This document shows, in pieces, positions 16,890 through 27,136 of a DNA stretch of 64,000 nucleotides. Source of the stretch: Agrobacterium genomosp. 13 str. CFBP 6927 (GTDB lineage: Bacteria; Pseudomonadota; Alphaproteobacteria; Rhizobiales; Rhizobiaceae); assembly GCA_900012615.1 (NCBI GenBank), contig LT009756.1:512035-576034 (forward strand), in the 5' to 3' direction. The notes under the pieces are model-generated. The model searched no databases, was not told where the DNA came from, and saw nothing but the letters and a program-made list of their open reading frames with translations. The position numbers and the translations under genes were made by a program. Every line of letters begins with the position of its first letter. Positions within the stretch are counted from its first letter, which is position 1.

Positions 16890-18176
16890 CTAAAACCTAT
16901 CCCGCAACGCGTACCATGAAAGCGCCAGAAATAGCAGCGGCGCGCGCAACGACGCCCCGCCGGGGAAGGCGGGCACCTTCAACTGAGCGAAGGGCGCCAG
17001 CATGTCCTTTTTGCCGAGAACGAGATCGGCATAGAGCTTGCCGCAATAATTCGACAGCATCACCCCATGGCCGGAATAACCGCCGATGGAGGTGACGCCC
17101 GGCATGACCTCGCGCACGAAGACTTTGCGCGGCAGGGTAATGCCGACGGAACCGCCCCAGGAATGGGTAATTTCGACGGCCTTCAGCTCGGGATAGATTT
17201 CGGCGATCTGCCGGCGGATATGGCTGGAAATGTCACGCGGCGTATCGGCCGTATAGGCCTCGCGCCCGCCGAACAGCAGGCGGTTGTCGGCTGTCTTGCG
17301 GAAATAGCGCACCACGAAGCGGGAGTCGGCCACGGCTTCCTTGCCGGGAATGATGTCGGGATAGGCGTCGAGCGGTGCGGTGGCGCCGATAAAGGAGCGG
17401 ATGGGCATGATATGGGCCGCCGTCACCGGTTCCAGTTTGCCGATATAGGCATTGGTCGCGATCAGCACCCGCGTCGCGGTGATCGTGCCCGAGGGGGTGT
17501 CGATGATTGTCTTGCCGCCCGCCTGGCGGATGGATTGCGCCGGCGTCATTTCGTAAATGCCGGCACCCGCATCTTTCGCCGCTTTTGCCAGCCCGACCAG
17601 CAGTTTCAGCGGATGGATATGGCCGGTGCCGGTATCGCGCGTGCCGCCGAAATAATGGGTGGACCCCACACGTTTGCGCGCTTCTCCGCGTTCCATGTAG
17701 GAAATATGCGGATAGCCATAACGATTATTCATCGCATCGACGCTTCTGCGATAATCGTCCTCATAGGCAGCCTTGTGCGCCACATAGAGCTGCCCCGGCA
17801 GATATTCCATGTCGATGCCGCGGCGGCTGGCGAAGTCGCGCACATAATTCTTGGCGTCCTCGGCAATATCGAACAAAAGCTTCGATTGTTCGAAGCCGAT
17901 CTCGCCTTCCATCTCGTCCGGAAAGGAGCGCTGCCCGGTGCCGAATTGCCCGCCATTGCGGCCGGAAGCGCCATCGCCGAAGCGATGCGCTTCGATCAGG
18001 GCGACGGAGACGCCGTTTTCGGCGAGGTTACAGGCGGCCTGGAGGCCGGTATAACCGCCGCCGATAATGGCGACATCCGCTTCTCTCGATCCGTCGAGGG
18101 CGGGATAGTCCGGCCGCTCGCCGACCGTTGCCTGATACCAGGAAATTCCCGGCGCAATCGGGCTTTGCCATGTCAT
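16890..18176 (-). CDS. puuB: FAD-dependent gamma-glutamylputrescine oxidase-like protein (PuuB/OrdL)
   Basis: This 428-residue DAO-family flavoprotein has the N-terminal FAD Rossmann motif VAIIGGGYTGLQAACNLAE, followed by the PuuB/OrdL hallmark DGASGRNGGQFGTGQRSF and the C-terminal GGYSGHGVMLSNYCGKL. In E. coli PuuB deaminates gamma-glutamyl-putrescine. The gene lies 12 bp after a puuA-like gene and is co-transcribed with it, supporting the polyamine role. Other amine oxidases of the same family remain possible. The C-terminus is followed by zwf on the same strand after a 136-bp gap with no clear terminator. Confidence 0.8.
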   Translation of the reverse strand: MTWQSPIAPGISWYQATVGERPDYPALDGSREADVAIIGGGYTGLQAACNLAENGVSVALIEAHRFGDGASGRNGGQFGTGQRSFPDEMEGEIGFEQSKLLFDIAEDAKNYVRDFASRRGIDMEYLPGQLYVAHKAAYEDDYRRSVDAMNNRYGYPHISYMERGEARKRVGSTHYFGGTRDTGTGHIHPLKLLVGLAKAAKDAGAGIYEMTPAQSIRQAGGKTIIDTPSGTITATRVLIATNAYIGKLEPVTAAHIMPIRSFIGATAPLDAYPDIIPGKEAVADSRFVVRYFRKTADNRLLFGGREAYTADTPRDISSHIRRQIAEIYPELKAVEITHSWGGSVGITLPRKVFVREVMPGVTSIGGYSGHGVMLSNYCGKLYADLVLGKKDMLAPFAQLKVPAFPGGASLRAPLLFLALSWYALRDRF

Positions 18177-18188
18177 GCTGCGAACCCC

Positions 18189-19580
18189 TTACACGTTGAG
18201 AAGCAGGAATTCCCGCTCCCAGGGGCTGATGACCTGCATGAAGGTCTCGAACTCCCCACGTTTCAGGCCGGCATAGAGGCCGACGAATTCATGGCCGAAC
18301 ACCCGGTCGAACTGCTCTTCGCCTTCCAGCAGCGCGACCGCCTCAAGGAGCCCGCGCGGCAGGTCGATGGAGCCTTCATTGGCCGTATCGGCGGTGGGTT
18401 CTGTCGGCTCGATATTGTTGACGATGCCGAGCCAGCCGCAGCCGAGCGAAGCGGCAAGCGCAAGGTAAGGATTGGCGTCGGAGCTCGGCAGGCGGTTTTC
18501 GACGCGCCGCGCCTGCGGGCCGGAAATCGGCACGCGGAAGGCGGTCGTGCGGTTGTCGTAACCCCACGCATTGTTGACCGGGCAGGCCATGTCGGGCGTC
18601 AGGCGGCGATAGGAATTCACATAGGGCGCGAGCATGACGAGCGCGTTCGGCACATAACGCTGCATGCCGCCCACGAAAGCGAAGAACTCCTTGGAAGGGC
18701 CGCCATCCTTGTTGGAGAAAATATTGCGGCCGCTGTCGATCTCCACCACCGACTGGTGGATATGCATGGCCGAACCCGGCTGGCCCTGCATCGGCTTGGC
18801 CATGAAGGTGGCGTAAATGCCGTGTTTCAGCGCCGCTTCGCGGATGGTGCGCTTGAACAGGAACACCTGGTCGGCAAGTTCGATCGGATCGCCATGGCGC
18901 AGGTTGATCTCCAGCTGCGCCGGGCCTTCCTCGTGGATCAGCGTATCGATCTCGAGGCCCTGCTTTTCGGAGAAGTGGTAGATGTCGTCGATCAGCTCGT
19001 CGAATTCGTTGATGCCGGCGATGGAATAGCTCTGCCCGCCGACGATGGAGCGGCCTGACCGGCCCTTCGGCGGATGCAGCGGATAGTCCGGGTCGTCATT
19101 CATGGCGACGAGGTAAAATTCGATTTCCGGCGCGACAACCGGCTTCCAGCCCTTTTCGGTATAGAGCGACAGCACGTTTTTCAGCACGTTGCGCGGCGTA
19201 TAGGGAACGAAATTGCCCTCGGCGTCAACGACGTCGCATATCACCTGCGCGGTCGGGTCGCTCTCCCACGGCACGACGGACAGGGTGGAAAGATCGGGCA
19301 CCAGCTTCAGGTCGCTGTCGCGCGGCTCATAGCGGAAGTTTGCGGTCTCGTCAGGATATTCGCCTGATATCGTATGGCGGTAGAGCGCGGATGGCAAGGC
19401 AAGCGAGGTATCCCCCGTAAACTTCGCCGTCGGCATCATCTTGCCGCGCGCAACGCCGGCAAGATCGGGGGTGATGCATTCGATGTCCTCGATACCGCGC
19501 GCCCTCAGCCATTGCGCGGCTTCGCGCCAGGAGGAAACGCCACGGGTGGAGGAGAGGTCGAGGGGAGGTGTCTTTGCCAT
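18189..19580 (-). CDS. puuA: Gamma-glutamylputrescine synthetase-like protein (glutamine synthetase family, PuuA)
   Basis: This 463-residue glutamine-synthetase-fold ligase shows the N-terminal IEDIECITPDLAGVARGK typical of the PuuA branch. It also has VVAPEIEFYLV and the metal/glutamate-site strings QLEINLRHGDPIELADQVFL, AMHIHQSVVEID and ENRLPSSDANPYLALAASLG. PuuA joins putrescine to glutamate with ATP in polyamine degradation. It is co-transcribed with puuB. The start at 19580 (MAKTPPLDL) is the best match to family length; ATGs at 19607 and 19625 would lengthen it. A potFGHI putrescine importer lies 6.5 kb away. Confidence 0.82.
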   Translation of the reverse strand: MAKTPPLDLSSTRGVSSWREAAQWLRARGIEDIECITPDLAGVARGKMMPTAKFTGDTSLALPSALYRHTISGEYPDETANFRYEPRDSDLKLVPDLSTLSVVPWESDPTAQVICDVVDAEGNFVPYTPRNVLKNVLSLYTEKGWKPVVAPEIEFYLVAMNDDPDYPLHPPKGRSGRSIVGGQSYSIAGINEFDELIDDIYHFSEKQGLEIDTLIHEEGPAQLEINLRHGDPIELADQVFLFKRTIREAALKHGIYATFMAKPMQGQPGSAMHIHQSVVEIDSGRNIFSNKDGGPSKEFFAFVGGMQRYVPNALVMLAPYVNSYRRLTPDMACPVNNAWGYDNRTTAFRVPISGPQARRVENRLPSSDANPYLALAASLGCGWLGIVNNIEPTEPTADTANEGSIDLPRGLLEAVALLEGEEQFDRVFGHEFVGLYAGLKRGEFETFMQVISPWEREFLLLNV

Positions 19581-19751
19581 GGTTGCCTGTTTCTTCGGGC
19601 GGAGCATGGTTTTCTTCGGGGGCATGTATCACCGGGTCTGTGTTTCGACTGGCGCCATCATAACCGGAGTTTGGCAATTGGCGAGGGGGAAAGCGCCATT
19701 GACAAGCGGCGGCACTTCGAAAAGAGGAGAGGAAACGGATCGGATGGAACG

Positions 19752-20933
19752 ATGACAGAGAAATGTGACGTGCTGATTTTGGGGGCGGGTGCCGCCGGCA
19801 TGATGTGCGCCATCCGCGCCGGCCAGCGCGGCCGCTCCGTCGTCATTCTCGACCATGCGAAAGCGCCGGGCGAAAAAATCCGCATCTCCGGTGGCGGCCG
19901 CTGCAACTTCACCAATATCCATGCCGGGCCGAAGAATTATCTCTCCGCCAATCCGCATTTCGCCAAATCCGCGCTCGCCCGCTACACACCGCGCGATTTC
20001 ATCGCCCTTGTCGAAAAACACCGCATCGCCTGGCATGAAAAAACGCTCGGTCAGCTTTTTTGCGATGACAGCGCCAAGGACATCATCCGTATGCTGCTTG
20101 GCGAAATGCAGGCGGTGAATGCGAAGCTGCGGCTCGAAACGTCAGTTTCGGCCGTCACCCATGATGGCGGGCGTTTTCGCGTGACCACGTCTGGCGGCGT
20201 CATCGAGGCCAAAAGCCTTGTCGTGGCGACAGGCGGCAAGTCGATCCCGAAAATGGGGGCGACGGGTTTCGCCTATCAGATCGCCGAACAATTCGGCCTC
20301 AAACTCGTCGAGACTCGTCCGGGCCTCGTGCCGCTGACACTCGATCCCACAGCGCTTGAGAGGCTGAGCCCGCTTGCCGGTGTGGCGGTTCCAGCCGAGG
20401 TCTATCACGGCAAGACCTCGTTTGAGGAAGCGCTGCTCTTCACCCATCGCGGCTTGAGCGGTCCTTCCATCCTGCAAATCTCCTCCTACTGGCGCGAAGG
20501 CGATGCCATCCGTCTAAAGCTTGAGCCGCATCGCGATATAGCTGCGCTGCTGAAGCAGGCGAAACAGAAGAACGGCCGCCAGTCGCCCCAGACGGCCCTG
20601 TCGGAAATCCTGCCGAAGCGTCTTGCCCAATACGTCGTCGAACAATCCGGCCTCACCGGCCATCTGGCGGATATGTCTGACAAGGCTTTGGCAAAGCTGG
20701 CGGGCGAGGTACAGGACTGGCAGATCAAGCCCGCCGGTTCGGAGGGTTATCGCACGGCGGAAGTCACGCTCGGCGGCGTGGACACGACCGGCCTCGATTC
20801 CCGCAGCATGGCGGCGAAATCCGTGCCCGGCCTCTATTTCATCGGCGAATGTGTTGATGTGACCGGCTGGCTCGGCGGTTATAATTTCCAGTGGGCCTGG
20901 GCCTCCGGGCAGGCGGCAGGCGAATTCGCGTGA
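19752..20933 (+). CDS. HI0933/BaiN-family FAD-dependent oxidoreductase
   Basis: This 393-residue flavoprotein opens with the dinucleotide-binding motif DVLILGAGAAGMMCAIRAG and the family hallmark GEKIRISGGGRCNFTN. It has SLVVATGGKSIPKMGATG in the middle and YFIGECVDVTGWLGGYNFQW at the C-terminus. The family (YhiN, HI0933, BaiN) reduces or oxidises unknown small molecules; BaiN itself acts in bile-acid conversion, which is not implied here. It is divergent from puuA with about 170 bp between. A mosaic repeat follows it. Confidence 0.88.
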   Translation: MTEKCDVLILGAGAAGMMCAIRAGQRGRSVVILDHAKAPGEKIRISGGGRCNFTNIHAGPKNYLSANPHFAKSALARYTPRDFIALVEKHRIAWHEKTLGQLFCDDSAKDIIRMLLGEMQAVNAKLRLETSVSAVTHDGGRFRVTTSGGVIEAKSLVVATGGKSIPKMGATGFAYQIAEQFGLKLVETRPGLVPLTLDPTALERLSPLAGVAVPAEVYHGKTSFEEALLFTHRGLSGPSILQISSYWREGDAIRLKLEPHRDIAALLKQAKQKNGRQSPQTALSEILPKRLAQYVVEQSGLTGHLADMSDKALAKLAGEVQDWQIKPAGSEGYRTAEVTLGGVDTTGLDSRSMAAKSVPGLYFIGECVDVTGWLGGYNFQWAWASGQAAGEFA

Positions 20934-20971
20934 TCGTCTCTGGCCGTGGAAAAATTCGGACCTCTCTCCTT

Positions 20972-21082
20972 CGTCATGCCGGACTTGATCCGGCATCCAG
21001 TCACGGCGCGTCTACGACGTGAAGAGTCTTTCGCGATCAAGGACTTGATCGCGCTGGACCCCGGAACTAGTCCGGGGTGACG
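20972..21082. repeat. Mosaic palindromic intergenic repeat, copy 2
   Basis: The modules are in the same order as in copy 1: TGCCGGA-cttga-TCCGGCA, a core with GGCGCGTCTACGACG and GAAGAGTCTTTC, then CGCGATCAAG-ga-CTTGATCGCG, and a closing CCCCGGA-actag-TCCGGGG followed by TGACGG. Of the 314 bp between the flavoprotein stop and the next small gene, this repeat is the only recognisable content. Confidence 0.8.
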
Positions 21083-21247
21083 GAGTGCGGATGTGACCTG
21101 TTCGCCAACTCAATTTCAGTTGGTAAAGTTGTGGCCCTTCCTCGCTCTTTTAATAATCTGTTAACGGGCGCGGAGTCATCCTGAGTGAATGCCAGCAAGG
21201 CCGGGTCGCTCAATGATCCCGCTGCACATGAAGTCATGCTGGAGGCC

Positions 21248-21595
21248 TTAACAGGGCATGGGTCGGTTGAGTTTTTCGTCAGGAACCCGCGCATGAACAG
21301 ATTTGCACATCGCCGCCCTCGCTCCATTGCCATCGCTCGCACTGACAACGAGAGCCGACAACTGGCCTTTCGCCTGAGCCTCATCGGCGCCGGTGCCCTG
21401 GCAGCCTTGATCGCCCTCTTTTACTGATCGGCGGCCCTTCGCTTTTATCAAGCTGATGAGCGCGCTGAAAAGCCGCCATGGCCGAGACGCCTCGGCCATA
21501 TCAGTATAAAACTTCTCTTCCTGCAAAACGGCTTCGCGCCGCGTGCGCGGCTGCTGGTTTTCGATGATGGCCCGTGCTGCAAAAATCGCGTGCAT
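21248..21595 (-). CDS. Small hypothetical protein
   Basis: This 115-codon frame starts with an excellent ribosome site (AAGGAGAGCGAC directly before the ATG) and is divergent from the LysR gene, 85 bp away. The first 55 residues look protein-like (EEKFYTDMAEASRPWRLFSA), while the C-terminal half looks like the shadow of the plus-strand frame at 21293-21427. The true gene may end differently in other strains. No domain is recognised. The strength of the ribosome site is the main argument that it is translated. Confidence 0.45.
   Translation of the reverse strand: MHAIFAARAIIENQQPRTRREAVLQEEKFYTDMAEASRPWRLFSALISLIKAKGRRSVKEGDQGCQGTGADEAQAKGQLSALVVSASDGNGARAAMCKSVHARVPDEKLNRPMPC
21293..21427 (+). 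CDS. Possible 44-residue single-helix membrane peptide
   Basis: This short frame encodes a basic N-terminus (MNRFAHRRPRSIAIARTDNE) and one C-terminal membrane helix (LSLIGAGALAALIALFY). AGGA lies about 10 bases upstream of the ATG. It overlaps the minus-strand small gene completely, so at most one of the two is likely to be strongly selected. A GTG start at 21185 would make it 80 residues. Confidence 0.35.
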   Translation: MNRFAHRRPRSIAIARTDNESRQLAFRLSLIGAGALAALIALFY

Positions 21596-21680
21596 GTCGC
21601 TCTCCTTCTAATGCGGAGGGCCATGATGCGCGCCGTTTTTTGATTTATCTGCGTAAGAAAATGCGCTACGTTTTTCACCC

Positions 21681-22553
21681 ATGAAAAACGTCACCTGGGA
21701 TTCCTATCAGCTTTTCCTCGATGTGTCACGCAGCGGCGGCCTGACGGGTGCCGCTGCGCTGACGGGCTTGAGTCCCGCGACGGTGGGGCGGCGCATGGTC
21801 GAGCTGGAGGAGCGTATCGGCAAGGCGCTGTTCCAGCGCAGCCAGACCGGATACGCCCTGACGGGGGATGGCCGCACGCTGTTTGATCGACTTCAGGCGA
21901 TGGAGAATGCGGCAAGGGACATCGAGGGATGGCAGAAGGCGTCGTCGGCCTCGTCTGTGGTGCGCATTGCCGTCGGCACCTGGAACGCCTGGCTGCTGAC
22001 CGGGAATTTTTCCGCTATCTGCACGGATCGCGACGATTTCCGCATCGACCTTTTCATTGCTGAACAGAGGGCGTCTCTGGCTCATCGCGAAAATGATATC
22101 GGCATTCGCGCTTTCGAACCGCAGGAAAAGAACCTTGCCGCCATCAGGACGGGGGAGGTGGCCTATGCGCCCTACAGGCTGCGCAACGCCGCCACTACCA
22201 TTGCTGATCGGTGGCTGGCGGTGGCGGAGGAAAACGCTATTTCAACCTATCTGCGCTGGCCGCATGAAAATCGTAACAACGAGATTATGGTAACGGTGAA
22301 CCGGCCGACGGCGCTTCTCGACCTGGTGTTGGCCGGGGCGGGGGTCGCCGTGCTTCCCTGTTTCGTGGGCGATGCCGATGCGCGCCTCGTTCGGGAAGGT
22401 GACGAGCTGGAGAGCCTTCGCCACAATCAATGGATCGTCATGAACAATGACGATCGCCACCGCCGTGATATCAGGACGGTGGCGGATCGGATGACCCGTC
22501 TGATCAAGAGCCATTCCGATCTCTATGCCGGGCGCAAAAGCCGCCCGGCATAG
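21681..22553 (+). CDS. LysR-family transcriptional regulator
   Basis: This 290-residue regulator has the LysR winged helix at the N-terminus (YQLFLDVSRSGGLTGAAALT, then LSPATVGRRMVELEERIGKA) and a substrate-binding effector domain from about residue 90. The linker and effector domain are slightly shorter than average. The TVGRRM wing and WDSYQLF start are typical of the rhizobial group lacking a clear AP binding target. No partner operon is divergent except the small gene at 21595, so the target is unknown. Confidence 0.85.
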   Translation: MKNVTWDSYQLFLDVSRSGGLTGAAALTGLSPATVGRRMVELEERIGKALFQRSQTGYALTGDGRTLFDRLQAMENAARDIEGWQKASSASSVVRIAVGTWNAWLLTGNFSAICTDRDDFRIDLFIAEQRASLAHRENDIGIRAFEPQEKNLAAIRTGEVAYAPYRLRNAATTIADRWLAVAEENAISTYLRWPHENRNNEIMVTVNRPTALLDLVLAGAGVAVLPCFVGDADARLVREGDELESLRHNQWIVMNNDDRHRRDIRTVADRMTRLIKSHSDLYAGRKSRPA

Positions 22554-22566
22554 AAAGGAGGCCGTT

Positions 22567-22824
22567 TCAGGCGGCGGCACTTCCCTGTGCGACGATGACC
22601 GGGATGAGAAGATCGCCCCAGTTGCCGCCGCCGCCATGGTGGCGGGCCGAGCGGACCAGCTCGACGGAAACACCCGCCTCAACGGCTTTCATGACGGCCT
22701 GGTTAAGGCGGTGCAGGTCATTCGCCAGCATGCGGATGGCGGCCTGCTGATCCTGCGTCATGGCGGAGGACTGTTCCTCGGCGCGTTCCTTGACGTGAGT
22801 CTTGATGGGATTGTGGGCATTCAT
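22567..22824 (-). CDS. Small conserved hypothetical protein downstream of aceA
   Basis: This 85-residue soluble protein starts at 22824 after AGGAGAAATGCC. It has a helical middle (AAIRMLANDLHRLNQAVMKA) and a conserved-looking tail SARHHGGGGNWGDLLIPVIV. It lies 84 bp after aceA on the same strand, with a strong hairpin between. I recognise no named domain. Its position suggests co-expression with isocitrate lyase. Confidence 0.7.
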   Translation of the reverse strand: MNAHNPIKTHVKERAEEQSSAMTQDQQAAIRMLANDLHRLNQAVMKAVEAGVSVELVRSARHHGGGGNWGDLLIPVIVAQGSAAA

Positions 22825-22872
22825 GGCATTTCTCCTCTCATTATTGGTTGGGGTTCTTGATCCGGTTTGCAA

Positions 22873-22905
22873 GCCCTTCCCGTCACCGGGAAGGGCAGTT
22901 TTTCG
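22873..22905. terminator. Perfect hairpin between aceA and the downstream small gene
   Basis: GCCCTTCCCG (22873-22882) pairs with CGGGAAGGGC (22887-22896) around TCAC. The T-rich side (AGTTTTTCGATTTT) is on the plus strand, so as an intrinsic terminator it would face upstream plus-strand transcripts. For the minus-strand aceA mRNA it is a stable 3' or intercistronic hairpin without a U-run. Confidence 0.6.
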
Positions 22906-22908
22906 ATT

Positions 22909-24198
<1,290 letters not shown>

Positions 24199-24360
24199 AC
24201 TTCTCTCTCCCATGATAAATGCGGTTTCCATAACAGGCCATCTTCAACATCATGTGGCGCCGTTTGATGTGACTACATTTACATTTTTCGAGATTTGAGT
24301 GCCAGAACAAACATAAAAACAGTGACTTGAAAGAGGTTATCCTGTAGAGTGCGTGACAGA

Positions 24361-24426
24361 GTGGAGGTGTAAAATTGTAAATTTTGTAAAAATCCTCCAC
24401 CTCGCGAATTTGTAACAGATTTGTAT
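24361..24426. promoter_or_regulatory. TTGTAA repeat cluster in the aceA-scfR control region
   Basis: Three copies of TTGTAA (24375-24380, 24384-24389, 24410-24415) and one TTGTAT (24421-24426) lie within 52 bp. The first two sit in the loop of an inverted repeat, GTGGAGG (24361-24367) and CCTCCAC (24394-24400). The region is much more AT-rich than its surroundings. The likely reader is the ScfR-type regulator encoded immediately downstream, controlling itself and aceA. This is inference from position. Confidence 0.5.
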
Positions 24427-24452
24427 GAGTCGCAGGCACGGGAGGCGAGGCG

Positions 24453-25868
24453 GTGTCGGAAAACAAGATTTTTGCAGGCCCGCGCGTGCGCCGCATTCGC
24501 AATGGTCTCGCGCTGACGCAGACGGCCATGGCCGAGGCGCTGGCGATTTCGCCGTCCTATCTCAACCTCATCGAGCGCAACCAGCGGCCGCTGACGGTGC
24601 AGCTGCTTTTGAAGCTGGCCTCCGTCTACAAGGTCGATCTCGACGACCTGCAGGGCGAAAGCGCCGGTTCCGCCGGGCAGCTGCGTGAGGTCTTCGCTGA
24701 TCCGCTGCTGGCTGGTGAGGTGCCGTCGCCGCAGGAGCTGATCGAGGTTGCCGATGCTGCGCCCAATGCGGCAAGCGGTGTCCTCAAGCTTTACCGGGCC
24801 TATAGGGAACAGGCGCAGCGCCTTTCCGATCTCTCCGATCTTCTGGCGCGGGAGGGGCATGAGACGGCGCTCTCCTCCACCCGCCTGCCGATCGACGAGG
24901 TGCGCCACGTCTTTGAAAATCGGCCGGCCTATTTCCATGCCATCGACGCGGCGGCGGAAGAACTCCACAAACACCTGTCGGCGGGCGACGATCTCGCCTC
25001 CGGCCTTCGTGCATGGCTTCATAAAAACCACGGCATCGTGGTCCGCACCCTGCCGGTTCATGCCATGCCGAATCTCAGGCGGCGTTATGACCGCCATTCG
25101 ATGCGGCTGTTTTTATCCGAACGCCTGTCGCAGCCGGACCAATTGCGGGAAATGGCGATGGAGACCTGTCTTCTGGCGCTTCGCGAAGAAATCGGCACGG
25201 AGCTTGAAGGGCTTGGCCTGAAAGGGGAGGAGGCGAGGCGCATCGCCCGCTTCGAACTGGCGCGTTACGCCGCCCATGCGTTGATGATGCCCTATGGCGC
25301 ATTCCTCAGCGCCGCCCAGCGAGCCAGATATGACCTTGATGTCCTGCGCTCGCGTTTCAACGTTTCTTTCGAACAGGCTGCCAACCGCCTCGTCAGCCTG
25401 CAACGGCCGTCAGCCGCGGCGATCCCGTTTTTCCTGATGGAGATCGACAATGCCGGCAACCGTTTCCGCCTTGCAGGGGCCGGCGGTTTTCCAAGGGCGC
25501 GTTTTGGCGGCCTCTGTCCGCGTCTCAACATCCATGCCGCTTTTGCCCAGCCGGGACAGGTGCTGGTGGAGGCGGTGGAGATGCCTGATGGTGACGCTTT
25601 CCTGACCGTTTCGCGCACGCTGGAAGGTCCGCAGGCGGGTTTCGGCGAAAGGGTAAGGCGCACGGCGGTGCTTCTCGGCTGCGATCTCGCTCAGGCCGGA
25701 GACACTGTCTATGGCCCCACCGCCTCGGGTGCTGCGCCTGTCGCCGTCGGCCCCTCATGCCGGCTGTGCGAAAGGCAGGGCTGTCTGTCGCGGGCCGAAG
25801 CGCCGCTCACAAGGCCGCTCGGGCTCGATGAAATGGTGACCGGCCTCAGTGTTTTCGACTTCCAGTAG
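24453..25868 (+). CDS. ScfR/RamB-type short-chain fatty acyl transcriptional regulator
   Basis: This 471-residue regulator has an N-terminal Xre helix-turn-helix (LALTQTAMAEALAISPSYLN then LIERNQRPLT), a middle DUF955/ImmA-IrrE-like part without a clear HExxH zinc motif, and a C-terminal ScfR domain with the cysteines CRLCERQGCLSR. This is the family of RamB, which controls isocitrate lyase and related acetate genes in actinobacteria, and of MccR/PrpC regulators. It starts with GTG at 24453 and is divergent from aceA, which strongly suggests glyoxylate-shunt control. Confidence 0.85.
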   Translation: MSENKIFAGPRVRRIRNGLALTQTAMAEALAISPSYLNLIERNQRPLTVQLLLKLASVYKVDLDDLQGESAGSAGQLREVFADPLLAGEVPSPQELIEVADAAPNAASGVLKLYRAYREQAQRLSDLSDLLAREGHETALSSTRLPIDEVRHVFENRPAYFHAIDAAAEELHKHLSAGDDLASGLRAWLHKNHGIVVRTLPVHAMPNLRRRYDRHSMRLFLSERLSQPDQLREMAMETCLLALREEIGTELEGLGLKGEEARRIARFELARYAAHALMMPYGAFLSAAQRARYDLDVLRSRFNVSFEQAANRLVSLQRPSAAAIPFFLMEIDNAGNRFRLAGAGGFPRARFGGLCPRLNIHAAFAQPGQVLVEAVEMPDGDAFLTVSRTLEGPQAGFGERVRRTAVLLGCDLAQAGDTVYGPTASGAAPVAVGPSCRLCERQGCLSRAEAPLTRPLGLDEMVTGLSVFDFQ

Positions 25869-26020
25869 GTGTTTCCATTCGCTTTTTCCCGGCCGGAACA
25901 CATTTGGTTGAAAATGCTGTGCTGCACATTTCCCGCTTGCTCCCTTCTGTTTTCCTTTCTAGTCTCTCCCAAAAAAGGGGATCACGCTCCCATCGTGAGG
26001 ATGCGTAAACAGGAGACATC

Positions 26021-27118
26021 ATGAAAAAGCGTTCGCTCCGTCTGACCTTGGCTCTCACCACTGCGCTCGTTGCGGCAGGCTCGGCAATGGCCCAGGAGAA
26101 GGTCGTCCATGTCTATAACTGGTCAGATTATATCGACGAATCGGTCCTTACGGATTTCACGAAGGAAACCGGCATCAAGGTCGTTTACGACGTGTTCGAC
26201 AGCAACGAACTCGTGGAAACCAAGCTTCTGGCCGGCAGCTCCGGTTATGACGTGGTGGTGCCGACCGGCCCCTTCCTTGCCCGCCAGATCAATGCCGGCG
26301 TGTTCCAGAAGCTCGACAAGTCCAAGTTGCCGAATCTGAAGAACATGTGGCCTGAGGTCTCCGAGCGTCTGGCCAAATACGACCCCGGCAACGAATATGC
26401 CGTGAACTACATGTGGGGCACCACCGGCATCGGCTACAACGTCGCCAAGGTGAAGGCTGCCCTCGGCGATGTTCCGGTCGATAGCTGGGATATTCTCTTC
26501 AAGCCGGAAAATGCCGAAAAGCTCAAATCCTGCGGCATCAATATTCTGGATGCGTCGGACGAAACCTTCGCCATCGCCATGAATTATCTCGGCAAGAACC
26601 CCGACAGCAAGGAAACGGCCGATCTGGAAGCCGGCGGCGCGGTCTATTCGAAGATCCGCCCCTATGTGAAGACTTTCAATTCCTCCGCCTATATCGACGA
26701 ACTGGCGAATGGCGACAGCTGCATCACCATCGGCTGGTCGGGCGATATCCTCCAGGCAAAGACCCGTGCCGAGGAAGCCAAGAATGGCGTCGAGGTGAAT
26801 TACGTCATTCCGAAGGAAGGCACTTATATGTGGTTCGACAACCTTGCCATCCCGGCGGATGCCAAGAATGTCGAGGAAGCGCATGCCTTCATCAATTATC
26901 TGATGCGACCGGAAGTCATCGCCAAGGCATCGAACTATGTTCAATATGCCAATGGCAACCTTGCCTCGCAGGCGCTGATGGACGAGTCCGTTTCCAAGAA
27001 TCCCGCCGTTTATCCCGATGCCGAGACGATGAAGAAGCTCTTCACCATCTCGCCTTACGGACCGAAGGAACAGCGTGTTTTGAACCGCGTCTGGACGCAG
27101 ATAAAGACCGGCAGCTGA
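26021..27118 (+). CDS. potF: Putrescine ABC transporter substrate-binding protein PotF
   Basis: This is a periplasmic polyamine receptor of 365 residues. The signal peptide is MKKRSLRLTLALTTALVAAG, cleaved near AMA-QE. The mature protein follows E. coli PotF closely, with VYNWSDYIDESVL, GIKVVYDVFDSNELVETKLL, TTGIGYNVAKVKAAL, LANGDSCITIGWSGD and AKNGVEVNYVIPKEG. The ATG follows AGGAGACATC. It is the first gene of potFGHI and is followed by two hairpins before potG. Confidence 0.93.
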   Translation: MKKRSLRLTLALTTALVAAGSAMAQEKVVHVYNWSDYIDESVLTDFTKETGIKVVYDVFDSNELVETKLLAGSSGYDVVVPTGPFLARQINAGVFQKLDKSKLPNLKNMWPEVSERLAKYDPGNEYAVNYMWGTTGIGYNVAKVKAALGDVPVDSWDILFKPENAEKLKSCGINILDASDETFAIAMNYLGKNPDSKETADLEAGGAVYSKIRPYVKTFNSSAYIDELANGDSCITIGWSGDILQAKTRAEEAKNGVEVNYVIPKEGTYMWFDNLAIPADAKNVEEAHAFINYLMRPEVIAKASNYVQYANGNLASQALMDESVSKNPAVYPDAETMKKLFTISPYGPKEQRVLNRVWTQIKTGS

Positions 27119-27136
27119 CACCGCAGTCCGCTGGTT

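Noticed and set aside
17067-19058. 663-codon plus-strand frame opposite puuA and puuB
   Set aside because: It runs antisense across two genes with full catalytic motifs and has no domain of its own. High-GC genomes often leave such frames open.
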